64,000 bases of DNA from assembly GCA_013399305.1 (NCBI GenBank), contig VXAI01000181.1, positions 637,573 through 701,572 on the forward strand. Direction: 5' to 3'. The DNA is from Rostratula benghalensis (Eukaryota > Chordata > Aves > Charadriiformes > Rostratulidae). The translations under genes were made by a program, and so were the position numbers. Under the pieces are notes generated by a model. It did not search any database. It worked only from the letters and a program-made list of their open reading frames with translations, and was not told the origin of the DNA. How positions within the stretch are numbered: position 1 is the stretch's first letter; every line of letters begins with the position of its first letter. Shown piece after piece: positions 34,974-46,490 of this stretch.

Positions 34974-37900
34974 ATCCCTTTCCGTCTGCCTTCACATTTT
35001 CAAAGATTGCTGGAGGACACCAAAAAGCAACTCTTAGTGCATTCTGTGAGAGTGATTTCCCTCTTCTGAACATCTCCCCGCAGATGCCAGGTAGAGCCAA
35101 CACACAGCTTTTTAGTGGCCAGAAGGTCAGTGGGGGTTCAGGAGCTGGAGAAAGCTTCTCAAACCACTTCCACTCAACCAGCCATCGCTGTATAGCAGGA
35201 TACACACATTCACAGGTAACACCTCTCTTGTGGTGACAGCCCCAATAGTATTAGGTTAGGGATCCCATCAGTTGTGAAATATTTTTTTAGCTGCATCACT
35301 TGATTACTATTCACTACCACTTTTTTTTTTTTTTAACATATAGGACACATTAAAATCATAAATCTAGCTAACAAAAGTAGTGAGGAACGCAGCACTGGAA
35401 CACAATAGCAAAGCTAATAACTTCACCATAATTTGTAGATCACCGACCACAAAAGCTCTACAAATAACACCTTCCTTTATTTATATGTCAACAGATTCCA
35501 TATTCCCCGATGATCAAGATAAACAACTACACATCTTTGAGAAATTAAAATAGGCAGGTGAGACAGAAAGCAAACAAAACCACAACAGACCGAAGAATGC
35601 CAAAGCAAGCTACTGAGGCATTCCCTGAGCTGCCAAAACAGGTATTACAAAGGGAACCCCACAGTTACTGCAGCAGCTTTTCCAGTTAACACAGATGTAA
35701 CTGCTTCAAAATACTGTAGTTATTGCTGGCTCTGCCATGTAAACTCAGCTTTATTTACAGAGAAATGTTCTGAAATGTTTTGCAATGTTCTAGTGACGGC
35801 AGAGGACTCTCCCTCATATTCCAGGATATTATAATAAGCAGCCCAGCAGTAAATTAGTCTCACTGGTAATGGGGAAAATGACTTTACCAGCCACACTGGT
35901 AAATGGCTCGTACAGAATTGAGGAGGACACATCTGTTGATGAAAGCAGCACAGAAGTCCTGCGGGAAAACTCAGGAAGCCTGACCTCCACCAAACACATT
36001 AATGCCTTAATAGAGCTCACTAATTATCTGCTCATTTTGCTGCCCAAGACTCATAGGATTGTCCTGGAAGGGCAATTTTCCTCCTCATCGTTCTATTATT
36101 CAGAAGTCCATCTATAAGGATTTTAAAAAACAGTGGATATGGATACGGTGCTCAAAGGCTGGAGTTCCTCTAATCCTCCCCAGTAAAACTAAGGTGAGAA
36201 AATATTTTCCAGGTAGGTGCCAGTTAAATGCTTCTGCACAGGGGACAAACTGACAACTGGGTAAGTGTCCTGATACACACACACACACAAAAAGTAATTA
36301 TCTTGTATTATTAAAGACACCACACTGCCACCGTAGTCAGACACAGCATTTCCGATAGGAGCTCAAGGAAGCTGACACAGCCTGGGCTGTCCAGAAAGGA
36401 AAGACACAACTGTTTTTTGTCCCAAAGCCCATGAAAAGCTACCAATTTATTTTTCTTATTGCTGCCTGCCAGTGATCAGTGTGAGTTCGGAAGAGGGCAT
36501 GGAAATCCTCAGCTCTGCTCCACCACAGCTGAAGGTGCCACCACTGACCGTAGTCTTCCTCAGCAACGCAAAGATCAAGGATGTCCTGCCCTCCTGGCTG
36601 TCCCTCAGCATTTTCAGAGCAGCTGATCCCACCTGAGCCCTAATGCTTTCAAAAGTGAACAGCTATTTAAGAAACAACCTTTAAAATACAACTGCAGACA
36701 TCTTCAAGTTATTTAACACATAAATGTCTTTGTTCAGCATTTGAATTAAGCAAGAATACAGAGAAAAAATCTAATTCTACAGTGAAAAGGAGTTCTGTGT
36801 TAGATGCTCATCACCTTGGTAATTTAGCTGACATTCAAATGCAGACAAAATTTAATTACAGAAGCCATGGTAATTTGCAAGGGAAACTATAAGCACAGTC
36901 ACTGTTTTATTTTGTCCATCCTGATTCTGCAAATCGACTTTTCTTAAGCAGTTAAACATCTCTTTGTAGATACAAAAGCTATTTTTTGGGGAGGAAAAAA
37001 CATAAAAGCATAGCCTGAGAGCTATCAAAGTTGAAGCTTAGCTTTGTACTGCAAGTATCTGACCTATTCACTCAGTAATAGGCCTAATCAATCTTACTAT
37101 CTCCCCCAACCGTGATTCATTAGAGCACAGGCCTTATCTTTGTATCAAAGTCAAGAAGAAAGGCAGGCACAGATATAAGGAAATACTTTCCTTCTCTCTG
37201 ATACGCTCTACATAGTTTAAATACCAGCACTGATAATATGCTGGACACTCCTGAGTCCCATGTACACTTAATCACTCGTTTCCTTCATTGACTAAGAATA
37301 ATACCCACAGAATTTACGGTGCTTTTACCCCCTGCTTCTCCCGAGACATCTGGCCCCCATCCAAGGAGTGGCACTTCTGAAGCAGGAGGACCACGGTGAG
37401 GCTTTGAGGGATGGAGAAGGAGGTCTGAAGGCCACGTAACTGATGGGGAGGTTATTGCTGCCTGCGTAACTGATGGCAAGAAAATCTCCTTCAGCTACAG
37501 AGGTTACTTCAGAGCTCGGGAGGCTCAGAGAACTCTGCATGACCAAGACTGCTTGACCTCTCCAGAGCTAGCCAAGGCACTGTCTTCCACCTTCTGCTGC
37601 AGGCAGACTGCCTCTGGCAATCTCAGTTATGCACAGCCTGATTCACAGTCCCACGTGAGTCCCTGCAGAACTTGGATAACCAGATGGAGAAAAGGGGATA
37701 AACCCCCCCCCACTTTCACCTCCAGCTTGGCTAGGAAACTTCATCCCTCCCCTTCCTGAAGGAATTTTGCTAGGAACAAGGGTATCAGCATGGGCTTGGT
37801 GATGGTCTTCATTCACAGTGGTCAGCCTGGCCAAGTGGGGTGGGCCAACCCCACCAGCTCTTGTACGTGCAGCTGGGCAGCCTTCTTCTGCCAGACAGAT

Positions 37901-40127
37901 GTGAGGTGCTGGAAAGACCCTTCCTTATCATCTAGATAAATCTGGAGTTGTATTCCTAATTATTCTTCTGCTGGTGATATTATTTCTCCATAGCTATATA
38001 GGGGGCGGAGGGGGTATATGTCTGAACCCAGGATTTGCACTGCCCAGAAGCCCATGGTTTGTGGAGGTTTTTGCCCCCAAAGCATTTTTCCACAATACAA
38101 AGCATCATTTAGTTGTTTCTAACCTCTCACATGCATAGGGAATGATGTAAAGGAGCACAAAGGTATTTGTCATCTGGAGAAGGCTCATCACCTCACACCC
38201 CTTTTCTAATGGCATTCTCTTTCCCTCTGAGCTTGAGACAGTTGACCACGTCGCTTCAGGACCATAAATTGCCACGTGCTGCTGCGAAGGATCAGCCACT
38301 CCACTTAAAACCACAGCTGACCACGTCCCTTTCACAGCACCCCAGTAAGCAGAGTTGGAGGGGAGTACTCAGTAGCTCTAAGAACAATGCTTTATTCATA
38401 AAACCAACACCTTCGGGGTCTATCTCAGAAAGACCTGAAGGTTAAATCTAGGCACCTAAAAAGGATTTATTTCTAACCTCACTACATTGAGGTTTTTTGC
38501 AGGCAGCCTTCAGCAGCGCTGCACTTTATGGTATCGTTCAAAAAGAGCTAGGTCATCTTTGGTTTAGCAGTTTCCATTCACGAAAAAACACTGTAATTGA
38601 TGCTGCCGAAACAAAAGCAGACCGACCACTTAGCGTGTTTTATTGCTTTTACTACTGTGTGCACCTGCACAAGTCCAGGAGCACAGTCCCTCCAGGCCCA
38701 ATACACAGATTTATATACTCTTAACACATCTTAAAAGTTAAGGAAATTATGCATTTTTCTCTCAGAGGGATTTGATTACTAAAAATTTCACTGTCATTCC
38801 TATTTATCCAAGAGGAAAGGTACAAACTATGAGTTTCCTCTATTTAAAACAACAGGCTCTTTTCACCCCTGTGAGTAGAAAACACTGAGGCTGTACTTTA
38901 CGTTGTGAGCTGGACCCAGGCAGGATAGGGAACAGCATTTCCAAGCAGAAATTCCACTGTGCCCCTCTCCTGGGAACAACAAGTCCCTGGGATTCAACTC
39001 ATGGGCAGAACTGGATGCTGCAGGAGAGCTAACACCTTGTGGAAAACCCCTCTATTAAATATTTTTTTGTTTGCTCTTAAGATCCAGTACACACTCTGGT
39101 TTGTATTCTGCTGGTACAAGCTTGCAGGAAACGTATTCCAACCTTCTGGCCCTCAGAAAACAAAGAGAGGGAATGGGAACCTAGACCTGAGGTTGGCCAT
39201 AAGCAAATGAAATTTGTGCCATTTTAGAATTTGGCCCACTATTTTCAGCCCGACCTCTTAAAACTATTTTCAAACACCATGAGGATGTCTGAAACTGGTT
39301 AAATTAACAGAACTGAGAATTTCTGGAGCACAAACACCAAAACAACTGTTCTTTCAGTTTGTTTCTTAACCTTTTCCTTAGAGTGACATGAAAACTTTCC
39401 TTTCTCCCTGGAGACTTTATACAAGTGGCAGTTTCAGTCACTGCAGTTTTACAAGACTATAAAGTTAGCAGCCTCTAACATCCAATTAGCAGTTCCCTAT
39501 ATAAAGCAAAACCAGTTCCATACTATTGTATTCCTAATAACCTGAAGCTGACTGCATCTTTTCCCTTCCTTGCCTAAACGCAATGCATTTTCCTTAGAAA
39601 AAGTGAAAGGGGAAATAAGAATTAACACTCCTATCACTCACTGAAGAGATGAAACTTCACAGATGTGCCATATTAATATCAAAAAAAGGTTCAGATATAT
39701 GGAGCTGGACCAACTTGTTCCATCAGGAGGCTCGCAGTTAAGGCATATGACTTGTACCTCGCTGAGAACTCAGGGTATTTTCAGATAATCTCAGAAAGAT
39801 TTGTACAGCTTTTTGTCTTGTGGTCTTTTTTTGCTGGCATTTCAGATCAGAGGCATCCCTGAGGATCCCCGGTCAAGCCCTGGATACTGTCTAAACACAT
39901 TAGGAGACAGTTCCCTATCTCACAGGCTTGTAGCTCAATGGACAGGATAGGGGGAAAAAAAAAAAAAAGGAACCAAGTGTTATCATCAGCTTTGCAGATG
40001 CACGAGGCACACAGGAAAATCAAGAATTTAACCCCATCACACAGTGTATGTGTTCTCTGTAGTTCTACATTTAAACCAAAAGGGACATTTTTTCCTCACC
40101 AGCTAACCTTTTTTTCTTTTTCCCCTA
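34974..40127. other. Unique AT-rich non-coding stretch
   Basis: No gene or transposon recognised across about 5 kb. It contains T-runs near 35322-35334, a short (CA)n at 36274-36289 and an A14 run at 39955-39968. Frames do not exceed about 92 codons, apart from the one crossing the exon-like segment at 40129. The branch-point and polypyrimidine tract of that segment occupy 40103-40128. Confidence 0.65.
36274..36289 (+). repeat. Short (CA)n microsatellite
   Basis: About eight AC units followed by an A-run. Confidence 0.9.
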
Positions 40128-40690
40128 GACCTGGTGGACAACCAGCTGAACATGTGGCAGGAGCACATCCCTGGAGGCCACCCATCTATGGGACTGGCAC
40201 GAGCAGCAGCGTAGCCAACTGGCCACAGGAAGCCACCATTCCCCTCAACTGGGGACCTGTGAGGCCACATCTGGAGCCCAGGTTTGCCTCACACCCTTTA
40301 AAGAAAAGGTAAGAGCATACTAGAGAGAGTTTAACAGCTCCAATGGTCAGAGGATGGAGGTACATGATGTAGGAGGGGAGACCCAGACATGTACCACCTG
40401 AAGAAGAGAAAGTAAGAGGAGACAGAGCCAGGCTCCTCTTGGAAGGGCACAGAAAAAGGAAAAGATACAACACCCACAAGCTGCAGAAAGAGATGTTACA
40501 GTTGGCAATAAAATCCCTGATGAGAACAGCTGAGCATTGAAGAGGGGCCCAGAGAGGCTGGAGCACCTCTACCTTTGCATGTTTTCCACATCAGGATCTT
40601 GGGCAACTTGAGACCACCTGGAATTTAGCCTTGTCTTCACAGAAGGTTACATGAGTGGTTCTTTCCCACCTACATTTTTCTATGATTTCT
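40128..40690 (+). mobile_element. Ancient, heavily diverged CR1 LINE
   Basis: A weakly preserved sense CR1. Its recognisable blocks appear in the correct order: 'ctggtggacaaccagctgaa', 'gcagcagcgtagcc', 'cattcccctcaactgggg', 'gtgaggccacatctggag', 'gacagagccaggctcctctt', then a tail with 'ttcccacctacatttttc' and 'tatgatt'. Between these the match is poor, with many insertions and deletions, so both the boundaries and the total length are approximate. This is probably the oldest copy in the window. It contains the exon-like segment at 40129-40308. Confidence 0.68.
40129..40308 (+). other. Candidate exonised CR1 segment (splice-site flanked)
   Basis: A consensus-like branch point GCTAACC at 40102-40108 precedes a pyrimidine tract and the acceptor TTTCCCCTAG ending at 40128. 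At the other end AAAAG is followed by GTAAGAG (40309-40315), a strong donor. The interval is 180 nt, a multiple of three. One frame (codons starting at 40130) has no stop across it and reads PGGQPAEHV near its start and NWGPVRPHLEP toward its end; a stop lies immediately past the donor. The rest of any host gene is not visible, so coding use is unproven. It could equally be a cryptic exon, a lncRNA exon or a chance pairing of good splice sites. Confidence 0.3.
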
Positions 40691-40837
40691 AACTTCTATG
40701 CACCTTTTTACTACACTTACACAGGTATCAGCAACAAACTATGTGTGAAAGGCAGATCCATGAGCAACGACACTTCTGCTGTCACTTGTTCTTAATCCTC
40801 TAACATTTTCACGAAGCAGCATCGAGATTTGTTGGGT
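40691..40837. other. Spacer between two sense CR1 copies
   Basis: About 150 bp of unrecognised sequence separates an ancient and a younger CR1 in the same orientation. Confidence 0.6.
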
Positions 40838-41327
40838 CTCAGACACTGCACAACACACTGAGGAGCTGGAGCACATCCACAGAAGGGAAACGGAGCTGGT
40901 GAGGGGTCTGGAGCACAAGCCTTGTGAGGAGCAGCTGAGGGAGCTGGGGGTGTTCAGCCTGGAGAAGAGGAGGCTGAGGGGAGACCTTCTGGCTCTCTCC
41001 AACTCCCTGAAAGGAGGAGGTAGCCAGGGGGGATCGGTCTCTTCTCCCAAGGAACAGGCCATGGGACAAGAGGAAATGGCCTCAAGTTGCACCAGGGGAG
41101 GTTTAGGATGGGTATCAGGAAAAATTTCTTCACAAAAAGGGTTGTCAAGCCTTGGAAGAGGCTGCCCAGGGCAGTGCTGGAGTTACCATCCCTGGAGGGA
41201 TTTAAAAGCTGGGAAGATGTGGTGCTGAGGGACTCGGTTTAGTTGTGGACTTGGCAGTGTTAGCTTGATGGTTGGACTCAATGATCTTAAAAGGCCCCTT
41301 CCAATTTAGACAATTCCATGATTCTAT
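40838..41327 (+). mobile_element. CR1 LINE, 3' ~490 bp
   Basis: A 5'-truncated CR1 in sense orientation. It starts in late ORF2 ('gaggagctggagcacatc') and continues through 'gagctggtgaggggtctgga', 'gaagaggaggctgagggg' and 'ccaggggaggtttaggatgg' into the 3' UTR with 'gttggactcaatgatctt' and 'ttccaatttagacaattcc'. It ends in ATTCTATA near 41327. A frame at 40899-41228 reads an ORF2 C-terminal remnant ([20 protein letters not shown]). It closely resembles the copy at 6759-7507, so both likely belong to one subfamily. Confidence 0.96.
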
Positions 41328-43254
41328 AAATTCCTAGGCAAAGACACTGCTCACCACAACAAGATTTTTGTGTGTTCATGCGAAAAAGTGTTATCCCCAT
41401 CCCACATGTATCTCTTCCAGAAGTCCTGCTTTGCAAAATGAAAGTATGTCCAAAAATACATTTCAGTGAGCCATGTTGCTCTGGCAACATATCAGAACAT
41501 CAGCTTCCAGAGAGCTCCAGGGCTAAAATCCCACCCGGCTTTCAACAGGAGCAGCTGGCCAAACACTTCTCCGAGCCCAGTTCTTCTGTGGAAAGGGATC
41601 CATCTACCTCCCTCCCCTCCCAAACATCTTTCTCTGGCATGGGCCTCGGCCAGGTTGGCTGTCACACCACATCATGTCATGGGGGTGATGACACTACAGG
41701 CCTGAAACAGCCCGGAGCCGCTGATGTTGGACAGATTGTGTTTGACACCCAAGGGAAGAAGATTCCAGCCCGTGTGTTTTGCTAGCCCCAACCCTTTTGT
41801 GTTTAATTACCAGAACACCAGATCAGTAGAATGCTGTGAGCAGGTTACAGAACAGTTATTCCTTCAATCAGCAGCTTGGGCAGGAAGGTCTTCTCCTTTC
41901 ACAGTCAGCACACGGCGAGCTGAGACGTCCAACCTAAATGTCGGCAAGAAACCAGGAGGCCAAAGGCTTCCCTGGATGTTGAGGCTACAACTGGACTCCT
42001 CATTTCACCTTGTCAAAGTTCAGAAAACCATCCTAAGGGATGCTATATATGCACCAAAAAATGCAAATCCCTGCCTCTTAACTTAAAAATGACAGACAAG
42101 CAGAAACACAACGGATATAATAAGCACTATTCTACCCAGGAGCACGACAGAAGTCAGTTGTTTTAACCAAGAACATGTCCTAGTACTACACATATTTTTT
42201 AAAAAGACAAAAAACTTGGAGCCAGACTACAAACCTATGTGGTTTATTTGAAACAATAATCTAATACAAATCAACCTTTCTCGTAACTTTAAATTTGTAA
42301 AATTTTCAAGAAGGAAATACGCTCATTTATGTGGTCCTAGTTTGTAAAAAAAAAAAAAAAGTTTGAATAATTTATCCATAAGTGTAGGGATTTATCCAAC
42401 ACTTTCTTTTCCCTTTTTCCCCTGCACTGTTCTGTTGTGGTTTTGCCAGGCTCCCTTTTTCCAAACATCTTTCAGCACTAAGAGGAGTTTCTTAAGCAGG
42501 TGTAAGCCACAGCCCAGCCTCCTGGGGACTCTCAGGACGGGGGCTTTGGTGATGGAATATGGCTCCGTGTCCTTTCCCCTGTAAAAAGCATCCACTGGGT
42601 TTTGTCAGAGGAAAAGGGGAGGAGGGAATGGGAATTTTCATACTATTCAGGGTGACAATTGCTCTGACATACGTGGCTGTACAAACTGACCCCCTCGAGT
42701 TCGCGCTGTCTCTCGTCCCATCCCCACAGGCAGACTCCCTGCCTGAGCTGCAGCGTTCAGGAGACCAATTAGGTGATTTTTCCCCTCCAGCAAAACTTAT
42801 TTCACACTTGGCTCGCCATACCTCGGCCCCACCTACACCAGTGTTCACGACGAAAAACGCCTTTCTAAAGTTAACCAAACTTCAAATGCTTTTCATTGGC
42901 AAGGCTTAGATACGTCTGCATAATTCTCCAAATACTGAGTCATCTACCAAAATTAAAAAAAAAAAAAAAGTCAACTTTCATTTTATTCTGAGCTCAGATT
43001 CAATGGAGAGGCAGCTTTTGCCACCTGGGCAAACGAATGAGAAGCTGGAGGAAAGATAAGAAGTCAGCTGGGGAAAATAAAACTCGTTTAACAGAGAACA
43101 AGAAGTCTGAAAGAGCTGAAGTAAGGTTTTCTCCCCAGGCAATACGACATTCCCAGGAAGGGGAGACAGATCAGGTATGAAACAGTCAGGAAGTTCCCTA
43201 ATTTGGTCTCTGGGTGTGAACTCTTCTCTCACTTGTTGAGTTTTGGCCAGGATC
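41328..43254. other. Unique non-coding stretch
   Basis: No gene or transposon recognised. A-runs of 15 lie at 42346-42360 and 42955-42969. The longest frames are 137 (41372-41785) and 128 codons (42492-42878, minus), and neither shows a recognisable domain. Confidence 0.65.
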
Positions 43255-43985
43255 ACAGAACGATGTGGGGTTGGAAGGGATCTCTGGGGATTGTCTCCTC
43301 CAAGGTCTGCCACAGCAGGGTCACCTAGAGCAGGTCCCACAGGAACGTGTCCCGGTGGGGTTTGAATGTCCCAGAGAAGGAGACTCCACCACCTCTCTGG
43401 GCAGCCTCTGCCAGGACTCTGCCGTTCTCAAAGGAAAGAAGTTCCTCCTCATGTTTAGATGGAACCTCCTATGTTACAGTTTATGCCCGTTTCCTCTTGT
43501 CCTGTCACTGGTCACCACTGAAAAAACCCTGGCCTCATCCACTTGACACCTACCCTTTAAGTATTTATAGGCATTGATCACATCCCCCCTCAGCTTTCTC
43601 TTCTCCAGACTAAAAGACACAAGTCCCTCAGCCTTTCCTTATCACAAAGATGCTCCAGGCCCCTCATCATCTTGGTGGTCCTCTGCTGTACCCTCTCCAG
43701 CAGTTCCCTGTCCTTCTTGACTCCAAATGGGGCCTCCCCAGGGCAAGCAGAGGGGCAGGATGATCTTCCTCAACCTGCTGCACACACCTTCCTGATGCAC
43801 CCCAGGATGCCATTGGCCTTCTTGGCTACAAGGGCACGTTGCTGCCTCATGGACATCCTGTTGTCCACTAGGACTCCTAGGTCTCAGAGCTGCTCTTCAG
43901 CAGGTCAGCCCCCAACCTGTACTGGTGTGGGGGTTTATTCCTCCCCAGGTGCAGCACCCTAGACTTGTCCTTGTTGAGTAGGATA
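43255..43985 (-). mobile_element. CR1 LINE, ~730 bp, older subfamily
   Basis: An antisense CR1 running from the decayed 3' tip ('gatcacagaacgatgtgggg') through the 3' UTR into ORF2. Familiar blocks on + are 'ggagactccaccacctctct', 'ttctcttctccagactaaaa', 'gatgctccaggcccctcatc' and 'gcccccaacctgtactgg'. At the 5' side the minus strand encodes the pattern LNKDKSRVLHLGRNKPPHQY, then RLGADLLKSS. This matches the CR1 ORF2 segment just past the catalytic core. Small insertions and deletions break the frame repeatedly. Its tail type resembles the copy at 4209-4486 ('aggatctctgggg' region and 'gactccacc' block). Confidence 0.96.
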
Positions 43986-44746
43986 GGAGCATCCATCACA
44001 TTTCCACCAAAGGAGAGTCTCCCTAAATACTTTTTACTCTCCACATAATTCAAGCATAGAGGTGGCCACGCAATCGTTGATCCTCTGTTAACAGAGATAA
44101 AAATCAATTCCTTTGCTGCCTTCTCAACCTTTGCATATGAGACTAATACTGACCTGTTATTGGTCTTGGGCATGCTTTTGGCTTCCAAGATCCTCTGTCC
44201 TCTAACCTGGTGCATGTGTTCAACTCAAGTAACATTGTCCTTGACCCATGACAAGTTTTGGCTGAGCAGAAGGGGGGAGGGAGGGCACTGAAAGTAAAGA
44301 TATTTTACTCTCTTATAAGATTCATGAGATGAAATTTGTACAGCTTCAAGTATGGCCCATATGAAGGGTCAGGAAGAGCCCACATATATCTTATATAACT
44401 AAAAAACAGAATTAACTTCAAATATCTACCATGATTTTTGCACATCCTAGGAGTCAGAAGGAGCTTCTCAGAATACCTGTATCAGCCTGATAAAAAGTTA
44501 TACCCCAATTCCCCATGGTTTTTGCCTTTAAGTGTGTAAAACCTACACAGCTTGTTAAGGAAATCTCTTTAAAAAGAAGATGAGCACATGAATTTTAAAA
44601 AGCTTTGTCACCCAAAATGTCTTGTACCCCTCTGATGCAATCACACAACCAGACAAGTTTAGCTGGTACTGGCACGAGAAATTAATTTTTCATAGACAAA
44701 AGTTTAAAAAAAAAATTCCACAAAAGCAAAGCTGGGGAGGAGGGAA

Positions 44747-44777
44747 TTTTTTTTTTTTTTTTTTTTTTGGGGGGGGG
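44747..44777 (+). repeat. T22-G9 homopolymer junction
   Basis: A run of 22 T passes directly into 9 G. It is prone to slippage and sequencing error, so the exact counts are unreliable. Confidence 0.92.
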
Positions 44778-45403
44778 AGTCTTAGACAGGACTCCAAACA
44801 AACTTCAAAGAGTGACCCACTCCCAGCACAGCTCATCAAGGGACCAGATGGGCTGCAAGGGGGGAAAAAAACCCTCAAAAACCCTCTCAGACATCCTGGC
44901 TACTGCTCCGAGGAGGTGAAGCCCTGAGACAGACTAGATAATATCCTGCTGCCTAAGAGCTAGAAAAATAACCAACCATGGTTATTAATTAATTCCCAGC
45001 AGAAAGGCTGCACAGGCAATGAATCAAAAGAGACCCCACTTCTCACCATTTGCCCTGTTTTCATTAAATAAAGCTAGAAACCTACAAAAAGCCCTCTTTT
45101 GGGTTATGTCAGACCGTTGACATCTCCAAAGGGAACTACACTCATTAATTTCTTCGTTACCCACATCAGATACGTGCCCAAGCAGACTTCAGTGTGGCCT
45201 CTCCTCCAAAACCAGTTGCTCGCACCAAACCTTCCCCACAACGAGGTTTCCTATCTAAATTTTAAAAAAAAATAAATATTTGAACAAGAGCAGTATTATC
45301 ACTACTTTACAACTTGGGAGGGGGAAGCTGATTTACAGCCACCCATAAATCTGTTCTGGTGCAAAATAATCAACCCAGATCTCTTGCTTGAAACAGAATT
45401 ATT

Positions 45404-45425
45404 CCCCCCCCCCCCCTTTTTTTTT
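45404..45425 (+). repeat. C13-T9 homopolymer junction
   Basis: A pyrimidine homopolymer pair. On the minus strand it is A9 followed by G13, the same arrangement as the A8-G11 tract at 18174. Confidence 0.92.
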
Positions 45426-46336
45426 AAGCAAAAACACATGTTGATTGATGACACTATTTTTTTTTAGCAGGTTCACATTGATCTTAATGAATTGTTTATG
45501 TAATAACAAAAGATTCATACCATTCTGAATCCTCTTTAGATGGCTTCGGGGAAAGAATCATTATTTCATTTGAAATCACCTTTCATTTCAAATTGTTGCT
45601 GAACACAATTGAAAACTCAAAACAATCAAACCCAAGGAAGATGGTTTGATTTTCTCTAATAAAATACTTTGACTCAAAGCGAATCTTTTAACAATTGCTT
45701 TTTTTAATTTTCTGTTTGTTCCACACTAAATGCTTTACTTCTCAAAAAAAATATACCAATATGGCAATTCTCAGCCCCCTATTTTGCAATCCAAGTTCAG
45801 ATCCAAACCTCAAACTCCACAGGTGATTTGTTATTGTAGCTGTATCCCACTGTAGCATCCTTTCTAGCTATGGCTGGGAAACAGTAGAGGAACAAAGGTG
45901 AATGGAGAGAAGCAAGACAGAGGAAAGGGAGAGCCACCAAGCAAAGGTCTAGCAGGGAGAGAACAGAAGCTCTGAAAGCTGGAAAAGGCAACTTTGCTCC
46001 ATGGACCATCTCTGTGCCGCAAAACAAAAATGATTCTGCAAGCAAGAAGGTGGTGGAAGCCTGTGCTGGGTTTGATTGAGGACATAAACTTCAGCACTTG
46101 AGGAATACTCAGTTTCATCAGGTGGTTTTGTGTGAGGAACACCTGGTCCACAGTCACCAAACATCATCCCTTGAGCTCACTGGTACCACATTTCTCCTTC
46201 TCAAGAAGAAATCAGGCAGTTTAAAACAAAAAGGAACACTTCCCATTTGGCTATTTAGAAAAAGAATAGTAGTACAATTATTGTTTTATTTAGTCCCATT
46301 TTAAAAGAAAGATGCAAGAAATAGGCAAGTACTTGC

Positions 46337-46490
46337 AGAATAACAGAATTGCCTGGGTTGGAAGGGACTTTTCAGATCATCAAAGTCCAACCATCAACTT
46401 AACACCAACAAAACCCATATCCCTAAGCACAATGTCTACCCCTCTTTTAAATACCTCCAGAGATGGTGCCTCAACTACTTCCCTGGGAAG
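46337..46490 (-). mobile_element. CR1 LINE, short 3' end
   Basis: An antisense CR1 tail of ~150 bp: 'cagaattgcctgggttgg', 'aagggacttttcagatcatc', 'gtccaaccatcaacttaac', then 'aatacctccagagatggtgc' and 'ctcaactacttccctggg'. It is the same subfamily type as 28921-29040 and 48883-49025. The 5' edge falls within the ORF2 C-terminal segment. Confidence 0.95.

Larger units (their letters stand above)
43986..46336. other. Unique non-coding stretch with homopolymer junctions
   Basis: No gene or transposon recognised. It has a T22-G9 junction at 44747-44777 and a C13-T9 junction at 45404-45425. Frames do not exceed about 101 codons, apart from one that enters the neighbouring CR1. Confidence 0.63.
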
